From the NCBI GenBank assembly GCA_902585045.1, contig CACICB010000003.1, positions 1 through 64,000 on the forward strand: 64,000 nucleotides of DNA. Reading direction: 5' to 3'. Source of the stretch: an uncultured Pelagibacteraceae bacterium. Its GTDB lineage: Bacteria; Pseudomonadota; Alphaproteobacteria; Pelagibacterales; Pelagibacteraceae. This document shows, piece after piece, positions 35,065 to 45,319 of the stretch; within the stretch, counting starts at the first letter, position 1, and each line of letters starts with the position of its first letter. Position numbers and translations under genes: made by a program. The notes beneath the pieces are model-generated. The model saw only the letters and a program-made list of their open reading frames with translations, ran no database searches and was not told where the DNA came from.

Positions 35065-38000
35065 ATATCTTGCAAAGAAGTTACGTTTATATCTTTTAGT
35101 TTGAGAGATTTTATACCTTCCAAACAAACTTTTGCCGTGGACATATTAGTGCAGTATGGAACTTTATTAGCTAAAGTAGCTCTTCTTAATGCCACAGCAT
35201 CACTCAACTGAGCTTCACTGTTTCCTCCTCCAGTGTTTATAACCAAAGCAATCTTTTTAGCATTTAAAACATCTACAATATGTGGAGAGCCCTGATTAAC
35301 TTTATTTATTTTTTTACACTTAATTCCATGCTGGCTAATAAAATCAGCAGTTCCTTTAGTTCCACAAAGTTTAAAATTTAGCTTAACTAATTGTTTAGCT
35401 AATTTTACCCCCTCTTCTTTATGACTATTTTTTAAAGAGATAAAAGCCAAACCTTTTTTTGGAAGAGAGTTTGAGGCCGCAATTTGACTTTTAGCAAAAG
35501 CCATGCCGAAATTTTTATCAAAACCCATAACTTCACCTGTTGATTTCATTTCTGGCCCAAGTAAAAGATCGCTGTTTGGAAATTTGTTAAATGGAAAGAC
35601 CGCCTCTTTTACTGCAAACATATCTTTTGTTTTACTTTTTAAATTAAACTTAGTTAATTTTTCTCCAGCCATCACTCTTGAGGCTATCTTAGCAAGAGGT
35701 AAATTTTTTGCTTTTGAAACAAATGGGACAGTTCTACTTGCTCTAGGGTTAACCTCAATTACATAAATCTTATCTTTTTTAATTGCATATTGAACATTCA
35801 TAAAACCTTTAACTTTGAGGGCTAAAGCTAATTTTTTTGTTTGGTTTTCAATTTCTTTAATCAAAAAAGGTTTTATTGATACCGGAGGCAGACTACATGC
35901 TGAGTCACCAGAGTGTATTCCAGCTTCTTCAATGTGCTGCATAATACCGGCCACAAAAACATTTTTACCATCTGATATTGCATCAACATCAACTTCCATT
36001 GCATTATCAATAAACTTATCAATTAATATTGGATTCTTTTCGGCAGCTTTAAATGCTTCTTTTACAAAATTTTTAAGTTGGCTTTTTTCATGAACAATCT
36101 CCATTGCTCTTCCACCTAATACGTATGAAGGTCTTACCATTAAAGGTAAGCCAATCTTATCTGCAATTTTTATTGCTTGAGGAAAAGTTCTAGCTATACC
36201 ACTTTCAGCTTGATTTAAATTAAGTTTAATTAAAAGATCTCTAAATCTATCTCTATCTTCAGCAAGATCAATTGATGAATATTGAGTACCTAAAATTGGA
36301 AGCTTGTTTTCGTGTAAAAATTTTGCAAGTTTAATTGGAGTTTGCCCTCCAAATTGAGCAATAACACCTATGACATTACCTTTTGATTTCTCTCTCTTTA
36401 TAACATTGAAAACATATTCATCTATTAAAGGTTCAAAATATAATCTATCACTTGTATCATAGTCTGTTGATACGGTTTCTGGGTTACAATTCACCATTAT
36501 AGTCTCGTATTTAGCTTCCTTAAGAGCAAAACTAGCTTGGCAACAACAATAATCAAACTCTATTCCCTGACCAATTCTATTAGGTCCCCCACCCAGAATT
36601 ATAATTTTATCTCTGTTAGAGGGATCAGCCTCACATTCTGAATTAGAGGAGAAATTTCTTTGATAAGTAGAATACATGTATGGCGTGAAAGATTTAAATT
36701 CTGCAGCACAAGTGTCGACTTTTTTATAAACTGGTAAAACTTTTAAAGCAGTTCTTTGCTTTCTAATTAAAGACTCTGAAGTATTCGTAAGTTCAGATAA
36801 TTTTTTATCAGAGAACCCTATAGATTTAACATAATTAAATTCATTGAAATTTTTAGGAAGGCCTTTTTTTTTTATTTTAACTTCATTATCTATGATTTCT
36901 TTTATTTGATTTAAAAACCAAGGATCAATTTTCGAAAGTTTATTTATATCTTTTAAATTTATTTTTTTTCTTATAGCTTCTCCAACAAGTAAAATCTTAT
37001 TAGGAATATTTTCTTTAAGTTTTTTTCTAATTTGTTTAGTGTTTAAATCAAATATTTGGTCTAACCCTGAGAAACCTGTTTCTAAAGAAACTAAGGCTTT
37101 TTGAAGAGATTCTTTAAAATTTCTGCCAATAGCCATTGCCTCTCCCACCGATTTCATTGATGTTCCTAAAACTGCAGCTGAGGAAGAGAATTTTTCAAAA
37201 GTAAATCTTGGAATTTTAGTGACGACATAGTCTATTGTAGGCTCAAAAGATGCAGGTGTTACTTTTGTAATTTCATTTTTTAATTCATCTAGAGTATAAC
37301 CAACAGCTAGCTTTGCTGCTACTTTTGCAATTGGAAACCCTGTGGCTTTGGAAGCAAGCGCTGACGATCTTGAAACCCTAGGGTTCATTTCAATAATTAC
37401 CATTCTTCCATTTTTCGGATTTATCGCAAATTGAACATTTGATCCCCCCGTTTCTACACCAATTTTTCTTAAGCAAGCTATAGAGGCATTCCGCATAACC
37501 TGATACTCTTTGTCGGTTAAAGTAAGTGCTGGGGCGATAGTAACTGAGTCTCCAGTATGAATACCCATGGGATCTAAATTTTCTATTGAGCAAATGATAA
37601 TACAATTATCATTTTTATCTCTGACAACTTCCATCTCAAATTCTTTCCAACCCTCTAAACACTCTTCAACTAAAACTTGATTAACAGGTGACTCGTGAAG
37701 CCCATTTTTAATTATCTTATAAAAATCTTTTTTATTTTTTGCGATACCACCTCCCAAACCACCTAAAGTAAAAGCTGGTCTTATAATCGCTGGTAATCCA
37801 ATTTGTTTTAATACTTTTGAAGATTGTTTCAAATTATTTACTATTTTTGATTTGGGAAGATCTAAACCAATCTCCATCATATTTTTTCTGAACTTTTTTC
37901 TATCTTCTGCATTGGATATGGCTTTTGAGTTAGCACCTATAAGTTCAATTTTGTATTTTTTAAGAATTCCTTTTTTTTCTGCTTCCATAGCTAAATTTAA

Positions 38001-38285
38001 AGCAGTTTGACCACCCATGGTAGGCAAGATCGCATCAGGTTTTTCTTTGATAAGAATTTTTTCAAGAACATCAATTGTAATAGGCTCAATATAGGTTTTA
38101 TCGGCAACGTTTGGATCTGTCATAATTGTTGCTGGGTTTGAATTTATGAGAATTACCTTAAAACCTTCGTCTTTTAAGGCTTTACAAGCTTGAGTGCCTG
38201 AATAATCAAATTCACAAGCTTGTCCAATAATAATTGGTCCCGCACCTACAACTAAAATTTTTTTAATATCTTTTCTTTTTGGCAT
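35061..38285 (-). CDS. carB: Carbamoyl-phosphate synthase large subunit
   Basis: CarB makes carbamoyl phosphate from bicarbonate, ammonia and two ATP for pyrimidines and arginine. The 1074-residue chain is the full duplicated ATP-grasp enzyme. The first half starts [20 protein letters not shown] with [19 protein letters not shown] and [19 protein letters not shown]-type motifs; the second starts [19 protein letters not shown] and contains [16 protein letters not shown]. The last 130 residues form the MGS-like allosteric domain ([19 protein letters not shown]). It overlaps carA by 23 nt. Confidence 0.98.
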   Translation of the reverse strand: MPKRKDIKKILVVGAGPIIIGQACEFDYSGTQACKALKDEGFKVILINSNPATIMTDPNVADKTYIEPITIDVLEKILIKEKPDAILPTMGGQTALNLAMEAEKKGILKKYKIELIGANSKAISNAEDRKKFRKNMMEIGLDLPKSKIVNNLKQSSKVLKQIGLPAIIRPAFTLGGLGGGIAKNKKDFYKIIKNGLHESPVNQVLVEECLEGWKEFEMEVVRDKNDNCIIICSIENLDPMGIHTGDSVTIAPALTLTDKEYQVMRNASIACLRKIGVETGGSNVQFAINPKNGRMVIIEMNPRVSRSSALASKATGFPIAKVAAKLAVGYTLDELKNEITKVTPASFEPTIDYVVTKIPRFTFEKFSSSAAVLGTSMKSVGEAMAIGRNFKESLQKALVSLETGFSGLDQIFDLNTKQIRKKLKENIPNKILLVGEAIRKKINLKDINKLSKIDPWFLNQIKEIIDNEVKIKKKGLPKNFNEFNYVKSIGFSDKKLSELTNTSESLIRKQRTALKVLPVYKKVDTCAAEFKSFTPYMYSTYQRNFSSNSECEADPSNRDKIIILGGGPNRIGQGIEFDYCCCQASFALKEAKYETIMVNCNPETVSTDYDTSDRLYFEPLIDEYVFNVIKREKSKGNVIGVIAQFGGQTPIKLAKFLHENKLPILGTQYSSIDLAEDRDRFRDLLIKLNLNQAESGIARTFPQAIKIADKIGLPLMVRPSYVLGGRAMEIVHEKSQLKNFVKEAFKAAEKNPILIDKFIDNAMEVDVDAISDGKNVFVAGIMQHIEEAGIHSGDSACSLPPVSIKPFLIKEIENQTKKLALALKVKGFMNVQYAIKKDKIYVIEVNPRASRTVPFVSKAKNLPLAKIASRVMAGEKLTKFNLKSKTKDMFAVKEAVFPFNKFPNSDLLLGPEMKSTGEVMGFDKNFGMAFAKSQIAASNSLPKKGLAFISLKNSHKEEGVKLAKQLVKLNFKLCGTKGTADFISQHGIKCKKINKVNQGSPHIVDVLNAKKIALVINTGGGNSEAQLSDAVALRRATLANKVPYCTNMSTAKVCLEGIKSLKLKDINVTSLQDI

Positions 38286-39471
38286 TTTTTTTCATACTCT
38301 TTACAAATTTATCAAATAAATAAACACTATCTTGTGGACCAGGATTAGATTCTGGATGATACTGAACTGAAAAAACAGGTTTATTTTTTAATTCGATACC
38401 CTCAATGCTGTTATCAAATAAAGATTGGTGAGTAACTCTTATATTTTTAGGTAAACCTTTTTTTACTACTTCAAATCCGTGATTCTGACTTGTTATTTCA
38501 ACATTCCCCTCAATTAAATTCTTAACAGGATGGTTAGCTCCTCTGTGGCCTAATTTCATTTTTTCTGTTTTTGCACCAAGTGCTAAAGCTAGTATTTGAT
38601 GACCTAAACAGATTCCAAACAATGGAAGTTTTTTTTTAATTAACTTTTGAATTGTTGGAATAGCATATTTCCCAGTTGCTGCAGGATCCCCAGGCCCATT
38701 AGATAAAAATACTCCATTAGGCTTCAGTCTCAAAATATCTTCTGCACTAGTTTTGCATGGCACGATTGTAACTTTACAATTAAAATCTGAAAAATATCTT
38801 AAAATATTTTTCTTAATCCCGTAGTCAATTGCAACTACATGTAATAATATTTTATTATTTTTTAAATATCCTTCTTCTTTTTTCCAGGTTTTGTAATCTT
38901 GCCACAAATAATTCTTTTTAGTTGTAACTTGTTTTGCTAAATCTAAGTTTTTAAGACCACTCCATTTATTGGTAATTTTAATAAGTTTTTTTATATTAAA
39001 TCTTTTCTTGTTGTAAAAAGATATCGTCCCCTTTGGAGCACCTCTATCTCTAATAAAATTTGTTAAATTTCTAGTATCAAGTCCAGTTATCCCAACTATC
39101 TTATTTTTTTTTAACCATTGATCTAAATGTTTTAAAGATCTGTAATTTGATGGATTAGTTATTTCTGTGTTTATTATTACTCCTTTGGTCCATATTTTGT
39201 CAGATTCGTGATCCTCTTTATTAGTTCCTACATTTCCAACATGAGGAAACGTAAAATTAATTATCTGATCAGCATAAGAGGGATCAGAAATTATTTCTTG
39301 ATAACCGGTAATTGAAGTATTGAAACATACTTCTCCTGTTGCAGTGCCTTTGTATCCCAACCCTACACCTTTGAAAAACTTTCCGTTTTGAAGAACTAAA
39401 ATAGCGGTGGAATCGATCTTATTAAGATTTTTTTTTGAGTTTATATTTTGATCAATCTTCTTCAAATACAA
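38263..39471 (-). CDS. carA: Carbamoyl-phosphate synthase small subunit
   Basis: CarA releases ammonia from glutamine for CarB. The 402-residue protein has the N-terminal CPSase domain ([32 protein letters not shown]) and a class I glutamine amidotransferase domain with the nucleophile in [15 protein letters not shown] and His/Glu in [13 protein letters not shown]. No in-frame ATG lies near the conserved start, so initiation is probably at TTG 39471 (or TTG 39465), about 22 residues before the first conserved strand. A candidate promoter lies at 39514-39542. Confidence 0.95.
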   Translation of the reverse strand: MYLKKIDQNINSKKNLNKIDSTAILVLQNGKFFKGVGLGYKGTATGEVCFNTSITGYQEIISDPSYADQIINFTFPHVGNVGTNKEDHESDKIWTKGVIINTEITNPSNYRSLKHLDQWLKKNKIVGITGLDTRNLTNFIRDRGAPKGTISFYNKKRFNIKKLIKITNKWSGLKNLDLAKQVTTKKNYLWQDYKTWKKEEGYLKNNKILLHVVAIDYGIKKNILRYFSDFNCKVTIVPCKTSAEDILRLKPNGVFLSNGPGDPAATGKYAIPTIQKLIKKKLPLFGICLGHQILALALGAKTEKMKLGHRGANHPVKNLIEGNVEITSQNHGFEVVKKGLPKNIRVTHQSLFDNSIEGIELKNKPVFSVQYHPESNPGPQDSVYLFDKFVKSMKKNAKKKRY

Positions 39472-39513
39472 CTCATGAGTTAAAGTAAAAAACTTATAAA
39501 CATGATTTTGCGC

Positions 39514-39542
39514 AACATATGAAATAGATTTAAAATCGTCAA
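39514..39542 (-). promoter_or_regulatory. Candidate sigma-70 promoter for carAB
   Basis: On the minus strand, TTGACG (39537-39542) and TATGTT (39514-39519) are separated by exactly 17 bp, inside the 119-bp carA-yqeY divergent gap. The predicted leader before the carA TTG is about 35 nt. I saw no clear attenuator hairpin or PyrR-like element. The rest of the gap shows only AT-rich DNA, with a possible TATAAG -10 for yqeY near 39561. Confidence 0.4.
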
Positions 39543-39590
39543 GAAAGTTCTTTTTATTTTATATAAGAATTGTGATTAAAATATTTAATT

Positions 39591-40046
39591 ATGTCACTTA
39601 AAAAACTAATTGAAGAAAAGCTTAATGAAGCACTTAAATCAAAAGATAAAAAAACTTACCCGACTTTAAGACTTATAGTTTCAGCTATAAAAGACGCAGA
39701 AATTGCAGGACGTTCAAGAGGTCAAAAAGATATCAAGGATGGCGATATCATTTCATTACTTAAGAAAATGATAAAACAAAGAAATGAGTCGTGTGATGTT
39801 TACAAAAAAGCGGGGCGTACTGAGCTATTAGAGAGTGAAATTAGTGAAATTGAGGTTATAAGCAAATTTTTACCAAATCAATTAAGTGAGGAAGAAACAA
39901 AAAAGATATGCGAGGAAACTATTAAATCTGTTAATGCAACATCAATTAAAGATATAGGTAAAATAATGGGTGTTTTAAAATCTAAACATGCAGATAGTTT
40001 AGATTTTTCTAAAGTAAGTTCAATTTTAAAGGGGCTATTAAATTAA
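39591..40046 (+). CDS. yqeY: GatB/YqeY domain protein
   Basis: A 151-residue protein of the YqeY family, related to the tRNA-binding tail domain of GatB. Family marks are LKKLIEEKLNEALKSKDKK, TLRLIVSAIKDAEI, GRTELLESEISEIEVISKFL and PNQLSEEETKKICEE. Its function is uncertain, with a role in tRNA-dependent amidation or translation proposed from the domain. The position directly upstream of dnaG and rpoD (2 bp before dnaG) is frequent in alphaproteobacteria, where it takes the place of rpsU in the macromolecular synthesis operon. Confidence 0.93.
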   Translation: MSLKKLIEEKLNEALKSKDKKTYPTLRLIVSAIKDAEIAGRSRGQKDIKDGDIISLLKKMIKQRNESCDVYKKAGRTELLESEISEIEVISKFLPNQLSEEETKKICEETIKSVNATSIKDIGKIMGVLKSKHADSLDFSKVSSILKGLLN

Positions 40047-40048
40047 TC

Positions 40049-41836
40049 ATGAAATATCCAAAAGAATATCTTAATGAAATCAAATTAAGATTAAAAGTTT
40101 CACAGGTGGTTGGGAAAACCGTGCAACTTAAAAAAAGAGGTAAAGAATTTGTTGGACTATCGCCATTTAAAAATGAAAAAACTCCTTCGTTTACTGTTAA
40201 TGATGATAAAGAATTTTATCATTGTTTTAGCACAGGCGAGCATGGAAATATATTTGATTTTTTAATGAAAACTAAATCAGTTGGCTTTGGAGAGGCAGTT
40301 AAAATATTAGCTGCTGAGGCTGGGATGCAACCTTATAGATTTTCAAATTTTGATAAAAAAAAAGATTTAAGATTTCAAACATACAAACAAATTTTTAAAG
40401 AATACTCCGATTTTGCAACTAAACAATTATTTCAAACAAATAATCAAGAACCACTAAATTACTTATTAAAAAGAGGATTAAAGAAAAGCATTATTGAAGA
40501 ATTTAAAATTGGATATATACCTTGGAAAAATAATTTTTATGAAGATTTAGTTAAAAAATATACTCAAGAGGAAATAAACTTAACAGGTCTTTATTACAAA
40601 AGTGAAAAAACTGAAAAATTCATTGATAGATTTAATTCTAGAGTAATTTTTCCAATAAACAATATTTCAGGAGAAACCATTGCATTTGGTGGAAGAATAA
40701 TTAAGGACAATAAACTAGCAAAATATATAAATTCACCTGAGACCGAATTTTATAAAAAAGGAAATATGATTTTTAATTTGGACAAAGCAAAAGATTTGAG
40801 ATCAGAGATCGATAATGTTTTAATTGTCGAAGGGTACATGGACGTCATAAGCTTATATGCCTCTGGTATAAGAAATGTTATTTCTAATTCCGGTACCACA
40901 TTAACCGAGAGACAAATTGATTTGATTTGGAAATTTTTTTCAAACCCTATAATTTGTTTAGATGGAGATCCTAGTGGACAAAGCGCTGCTTTAAGAATAG
41001 CAGAAAAACTTTTTCCGTTTATTAACGAAAAAAATAAAATTTTTTTCTCCATGATTCCTGATGGAAAAGATCCAGATGAATTTATTAAAGAAAATGGCAA
41101 AGAACTTTTTTTAAAATTATTGGAAAAAAAAGAAATTATCCAGGATTTTTTGTGGAATTATTATTTGAGTAAGATTGACAAAAATAACCCTTTCGAAATT
41201 TCAAAATTTGAAAAAGAGATTAAAAAACTTTCTTATTCTATTAAAGACGATACACTTAAAAAGTATGTGCTAGAAGACTTTCTTGAAAAACTTAATAGAT
41301 TAACTCCAAATCAAAACTACAAAAAAAATAATAGTTTTTTTAATTTTAAAGGTAAAAAAAACTTTCAAATTTTGAAAGAAACGAAAATTTTACATCAAAA
41401 AAGAAAAAATCTTTCCAAATCTCAAGTTATAGAATTTTCTATTCTATTTTTAATTTTAAATTATTTTAATATTTCATCTAAAAGACTAGAAGAATTATCC
41501 CAGATAGAATTTGTGTCTGAAAAAAATGAGAGTTTAAAAAAGAGTATTATTTCTTCCTACAATTCGGATAATGATGAGTCTACTGTCAGAGCTCAGATAG
41601 AGCAAGATTATAAAAATTTAATCACAGAAATTAGAGAAAACTCCAATATCCAACTTATAGTTAATGGCAAAGAAGAAGACGAAATTTTGAGTATGTTAGA
41701 TGAGTTTATCAATGATTTCAAAGAGCAAAATAACTTAAGGAAAATAGAATCTTTAGAAAAGAAATTGCTTAATAATCTTGATGAAAATTCATACTCTGAG
41801 TTAATTAAGCTTAAAAGTCAGCTAAATAGTGATTAA
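40049..41836 (+). CDS. dnaG: DNA primase with degenerate zinc finger
   Basis: DnaG makes RNA primers for the replisome. The 595-residue protein keeps the N-terminal domain layout, but the CHC2 zinc ligands expected at residues 38, 41, 59 and 62 are Ser, Lys, Cys and Thr (GLSPFKNEKTPSF ... YHCFSTGEHGN), so zinc is unlikely to bind. The catalytic core (FNSRVIFPINNISGETIAFGG) and TOPRIM domain (LIVEGYMDVISLYASG; ICLDGDPSGQSAALR) are intact. The C-terminal helicase-binding region is Lys/Glu-rich and divergent. It lies between yqeY and rpoD. Confidence 0.95.
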   Translation: MKYPKEYLNEIKLRLKVSQVVGKTVQLKKRGKEFVGLSPFKNEKTPSFTVNDDKEFYHCFSTGEHGNIFDFLMKTKSVGFGEAVKILAAEAGMQPYRFSNFDKKKDLRFQTYKQIFKEYSDFATKQLFQTNNQEPLNYLLKRGLKKSIIEEFKIGYIPWKNNFYEDLVKKYTQEEINLTGLYYKSEKTEKFIDRFNSRVIFPINNISGETIAFGGRIIKDNKLAKYINSPETEFYKKGNMIFNLDKAKDLRSEIDNVLIVEGYMDVISLYASGIRNVISNSGTTLTERQIDLIWKFFSNPIICLDGDPSGQSAALRIAEKLFPFINEKNKIFFSMIPDGKDPDEFIKENGKELFLKLLEKKEIIQDFLWNYYLSKIDKNNPFEISKFEKEIKKLSYSIKDDTLKKYVLEDFLEKLNRLTPNQNYKKNNSFFNFKGKKNFQILKETKILHQKRKNLSKSQVIEFSILFLILNYFNISSKRLEELSQIEFVSEKNESLKKSIISSYNSDNDESTVRAQIEQDYKNLITEIRENSNIQLIVNGKEEDEILSMLDEFINDFKEQNNLRKIESLEKKLLNNLDENSYSELIKLKSQLNSD

Positions 41837-41889
41837 AAAAAAGATAGATTTTTTTCTAACAGTCATTATATATATCCAACACTTCTTAT

Positions 41890-43767
41890 ATGGCTGAAAA
41901 AATTATAACAAAATCTTTTGAGAGACTTTTAGACAAAGGAAAACATAGAGGATTTATTACCTATGAAGAATTAGGGAAATCCTTAGGAAAAAGAAACGGT
42001 ACTCAAGAAAATTTAGAAAAAGCCTTTATAATTCTCGTTGATGATAAAATAACATTAGTTGAAAAAAAATCTCAATTCCAATCTAATAAAAAGAAAGAAA
42101 CTGCTGCTTCAACAGAGGAAAAAACTTCAGATAAAAGCGATGATCCTATCAGAATGTACCTTAGAGAAATGGGTGGTGTAGAATTACTTTCTAGAGAGGG
42201 TGAAATTGCAATAGCAAAAAGAATTGAAGCAGGTAAGGATGTAATGATAAATGCCCTCACCCAAAGTCCAATAGTAGGTAAAAAAATCTATGAATGGAAA
42301 GAACAAATTGAAAATCAACAACTTTTAGTTCGGGATATTATAGATATCGACTCAACTTATGAAGACTTCGAGTCTCATTCTAATGATGAAGATTTAAAAG
42401 CTAATAAAAAATCAAAAGAGCATAATACTAAAGTTAAAGAAAAAAAAGAAGATGATATTAAAAAAAATGATCAAGAAAACGCTCCAACAGAGGAAGATGA
42501 ATTTAATGTTTCTTTGGCTAAAATGGAGGAAGAAATTAAACCAAAAATTATAAACATTTTAGATTCATTGAATAAGAATTACTCAAAGTTACAGAAATAT
42601 CAAATTGAAAAACTTGAGTGTTTGTTAGACTCTAAAGAATTGTCTGTATCAAAAAATAAAAATTTTAAAAAAATACAAGAAATATTAGTAGACAATTTTA
42701 AAAATCTACAATTAGCACCTCATGTTGTAGAAGAATTGGTTCAAGCTCATTATAAAGAAAATAAAAAGATAGTTTCATTAGAGGGTGTTTTACTGCGTTT
42801 AGCAATGGATAATAAAATTTCTAGAGAAGAATTTGTGAAATACTATATTGGAAACGAGATTAATCCAAAGTTCGAGTCTTTTTTAAATGAAAATCAAACT
42901 TGGAAAGCTTTTTTTAAAAAATATAAAAAAGATTTCTTTGAAATAAGAGATAGGCTTGTGGAATTTAGCAAGAAAATTGGCTTATCGGTCGGAGAATTTA
43001 AAAAACTTGTAAGTCGAATTCAAAAAGGAGAAAGGGAGTCAAGAATTGCTAAGAAAGAGATGGTAGAAGCTAATTTAAGATTAGTAATCTCAATAGCTAA
43101 AAAATACACTAATCGTGGTTTACAATTTTTAGACCTCATTCAAGAGGGTAACATTGGATTAATGAAAGCCGTAGATAAATTTGAATACAGAAGAGGATAT
43201 AAATTTTCAACATACGCTACTTGGTGGATTAGGCAGGCGATTACAAGATCAATAGCTGATCAGGCTAGGACAATTAGAATCCCAGTACATATGATAGAAA
43301 CAATTAATAAAATTGTAAGGACACAAAGACAAATTATGAGTGAGTTTGGAAGAGAGCCGACACCAGAAGAATTATCAAAAAAACTTGCTATGCCTTTAGA
43401 AAAAGTAAGAAAAGTTTTGAAAATCGCCAAAGAACCCGTTTCACTAGAAACTCCAGTGGGTGATGAAGAAGATAGTAGTTTAGGAGACTTCATTGAAGAT
43501 AAAAATGCATTGCAACCATTAGACACTGCTATACAATCAAATTTAAGTGAGTCTACTACAAAAATTCTAGCATCACTTACACCGAGAGAAGAAAGAGTTT
43601 TAAGAATGAGATTTGGAATTGGAATGAATACTGACCACACATTAGAGGAAGTAGGATTACAATTCTCTGTAACTAGAGAACGTATTAGACAAATTGAAGC
43701 AAAAGCACTCAGAAAATTGAAACATCCTAGCAGGTCAAAGCAGTTAAAAAGTTTTCTAGAAAAGTAA
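41890..43767 (+). CDS. rpoD: RNA polymerase primary sigma factor RpoD (sigma-70)
   Basis: Housekeeping sigma factor of 625 residues. Region 1.1 is short but present at the N-terminus, region 1.2 is [20 protein letters not shown], then a charged non-conserved spacer of about 250 residues. Regions 2.1-2.4 include [20 protein letters not shown] and [15 protein letters not shown], region 3 [11 protein letters not shown], and region 4 ends with the helix-turn-helix [21 protein letters not shown] 53-bp gap follows dnaG and may hold an internal promoter. A tRNA gene begins 26 bp after the stop. Confidence 0.98.
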   Translation: MAEKIITKSFERLLDKGKHRGFITYEELGKSLGKRNGTQENLEKAFIILVDDKITLVEKKSQFQSNKKKETAASTEEKTSDKSDDPIRMYLREMGGVELLSREGEIAIAKRIEAGKDVMINALTQSPIVGKKIYEWKEQIENQQLLVRDIIDIDSTYEDFESHSNDEDLKANKKSKEHNTKVKEKKEDDIKKNDQENAPTEEDEFNVSLAKMEEEIKPKIINILDSLNKNYSKLQKYQIEKLECLLDSKELSVSKNKNFKKIQEILVDNFKNLQLAPHVVEELVQAHYKENKKIVSLEGVLLRLAMDNKISREEFVKYYIGNEINPKFESFLNENQTWKAFFKKYKKDFFEIRDRLVEFSKKIGLSVGEFKKLVSRIQKGERESRIAKKEMVEANLRLVISIAKKYTNRGLQFLDLIQEGNIGLMKAVDKFEYRRGYKFSTYATWWIRQAITRSIADQARTIRIPVHMIETINKIVRTQRQIMSEFGREPTPEELSKKLAMPLEKVRKVLKIAKEPVSLETPVGDEEDSSLGDFIEDKNALQPLDTAIQSNLSESTTKILASLTPREERVLRMRFGIGMNTDHTLEEVGLQFSVTRERIRQIEAKALRKLKHPSRSKQLKSFLEK

Positions 43768-43793
43768 TTGTTTCTGTTGTAAGTATTAATTAA

Positions 43794-43870
43794 GGGCCTG
43801 TAGCTCAGTTGGTTAGAGCAGTACACTCATAATGTATTGGTCCCAGGTTCGAGTCCTGGCGGGCCCACCA
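43794..43870 (+). tRNA. tRNA with CAT anticodon (tRNA-Ile2 more likely than elongator tRNA-Met)
   Basis: A 77-nt cloverleaf with acceptor GGGCCTG / CGGGCCC, D arm GCTC...GAGC, anticodon arm GTACA-CTCATAA-TGTAT (anticodon CAT), T arm CCAGG-TTCGAGT-CCTGG, discriminator A and encoded CCA. It has no initiator features such as three G-C pairs in the anticodon stem. The GGGCC acceptor and TTGGTC variable region resemble tRNA-Ile2, whose C34 is changed to lysidine by TilS. Elongator Met remains possible. Confidence 0.9.
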
Positions 43871-43874
43871 AAAA

Positions 43875-44471
43875 TTAATTATTAACAAAATCTCTAAGTT
43901 TCTTTACTAAAATTTTTATATCGTTATTATTTGAACTTAGTATTGAGGAAAATTCTTCTTTTTGAGTTCTTGCTAGGCTCAATCCCTCAACTATTAAATC
44001 TCTTATTAATGGTTTTTCTGGGTTTTTAGTATAGATTCTCCAGTCTATTTGTACTTTAGGGCCCCCATCCTCAGGTGTTACTACAGATTTAATTATTGTG
44101 TAAGTAGCGCTTTTTTTTTCAGACTCAACAACTTGAAATTTACTTGAAGAATAATCTTTCAATCTTGAAGTTAAACTTTTTAGAAAATATTTTTCAAATA
44201 CAGCCTGATAGTTCGATAAGTCGCTTTCTTTTGATGATTTTCTTAATTCACCAAGCGTATAAAGACCTAATGCATTTATATCAACGTTTTCTAAAGCAAT
44301 TTTTTCAACAAATTTTACTTTTTCATCATCCGTTAAATTTTTATCTGATAATTTTTCAATTGCTTCAGTAACTAATTCTTGTACGAATTCTTTAGGATCT
44401 GAACTATAAGCAAAGAGTGGGTTATTAAATATTAAAAATACGAAAGTTAGAAAAACTTTTAGCCTACTCAT
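43875..44471 (-). CDS. mlaC: MlaC-like phospholipid-binding transport protein
   Basis: MlaC carries phospholipids across the periplasm between MlaA at the outer membrane and the MlaFEDB transporter. The 198-residue protein has a signal peptide (about residues 4-22, ending PLFAYSS) and the family pattern FVQELVTEAIEKLSDKN, VDINALGLYTLGELRK, FEKYFLKSLTSRL, VQIDWRIYTKN and IRDLIVEGLSLARTQKEEFS. It lies 9 bp downstream of mlaA; the MlaFEDB genes are not in the window. Convergent with the CAT-anticodon tRNA, 4 bp away. Confidence 0.88.
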   Translation of the reverse strand: MSRLKVFLTFVFLIFNNPLFAYSSDPKEFVQELVTEAIEKLSDKNLTDDEKVKFVEKIALENVDINALGLYTLGELRKSSKESDLSNYQAVFEKYFLKSLTSRLKDYSSSKFQVVESEKKSATYTIIKSVVTPEDGGPKVQIDWRIYTKNPEKPLIRDLIVEGLSLARTQKEEFSSILSSNNNDIKILVKKLRDFVNN

Positions 44472-44480
44472 CTTTAAGTT

Positions 44481-45221
44481 CTAATTTTCCAGATTACTCC
44501 AATCATCTTGATCATTAAAAGAATTTTTAATTTTGTTTGATCTGTTTTGCAAATAAATACTTTTAAAAGATGAGTATAGATCTAATGAATTCTTTTCTAA
44601 ACTATCAAAATTGGTCAAGTTTTCAGATCTAAAGTCTACTGCTGAAGCCCCTTTTACTGAGTAATAATCTAAGTTGTTTCCAGAGATGCTAAATAATTCT
44701 TTTTCCCTAATTGTAACATGTGCAAAAGGATCCAAATAACTATCTACCACTAAACCAACAGCATCTCTTACTGTGGTAGGACCTAAAATAGGAAGCACAA
44801 AGTAACATCCTGGACCTAAACCGTATGAGCCCAAAGTTTGTCCAAAATCTTCTTTACTTGAAACTAATCCCATCTTTTCAGCAGGATTTAAGATTCCAAA
44901 TATTCCAATTGTAGAGTTTATTATTACACTCCCACTTGAATTTATAAATTGGTTAAAATTTCCCTGAAGTAAAGATGTTGGTATCGACAAGAGTGTTGAG
45001 ATATTGCTTGTAAAATTGCTTGTTCCATCTTTCAAGGGTTTAGGCAATTTACTAAAACCTTTTGCTATGGGCTCGATTATTGCATTATCTACCGCCATAT
45101 TAAGTTTAAAGATTGATCTGCTTGTTTTCTCAAAACACTCTTCAGCAGCATAAATCTTTGATGATAAGCTAGAGGCAATTAAAAATAAGCACAGAAATTT
45201 AATTATCTTTTTAGAAATCAT
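44481..45221 (-). CDS. mlaA: MlaA (VacJ)-family outer-membrane lipid asymmetry protein
   Basis: MlaA takes mislocalised phospholipids from the outer leaflet of the outer membrane. The 246-residue protein contains the family motifs FKLNMAVDNAIIEPIAKG, NFTSNISTLLSIPTSLLQ, INSTIGIFGILNPAEKMGL, EDFGQTLGSYGLGPGCYFVL, LGPTTVRDAVG and YLDPF. The signal peptide ends SSKIYAAEECF. No canonical lipobox is seen (the residues before Cys29 are AEE), so unlike E. coli MlaA it may not be a lipoprotein. It is coupled to mlaC. Confidence 0.92.
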   Translation of the reverse strand: MISKKIIKFLCLFLIASSLSSKIYAAEECFEKTSRSIFKLNMAVDNAIIEPIAKGFSKLPKPLKDGTSNFTSNISTLLSIPTSLLQGNFNQFINSSGSVIINSTIGIFGILNPAEKMGLVSSKEDFGQTLGSYGLGPGCYFVLPILGPTTVRDAVGLVVDSYLDPFAHVTIREKELFSISGNNLDYYSVKGASAVDFRSENLTNFDSLEKNSLDLYSSFKSIYLQNRSNKIKNSFNDQDDWSNLEN

Positions 45222-45319
45222 AAGATAAGCTATATATATAAATTTACGATATATGCTATAAAAATTGTAACCTTAAAAAGTTTTAATTTTGTTAAGATTT
45301 AGGTCTAATTTTAAAAAAA

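Noticed and set aside
39472-39590. CtrA-like TTAA-N7-TTAA boxes and other AT-only motifs in intergenic gaps
   Set aside because: In DNA this AT-rich such motifs arise often by chance, and no instance stood out by position or repetition.
43260-43826. 188-codon minus-strand ORF opposite the end of rpoD
   Set aside because: It mirrors conserved sigma regions 3-4 and runs into the tRNA gene; coding constraint on the rpoD strand explains it.
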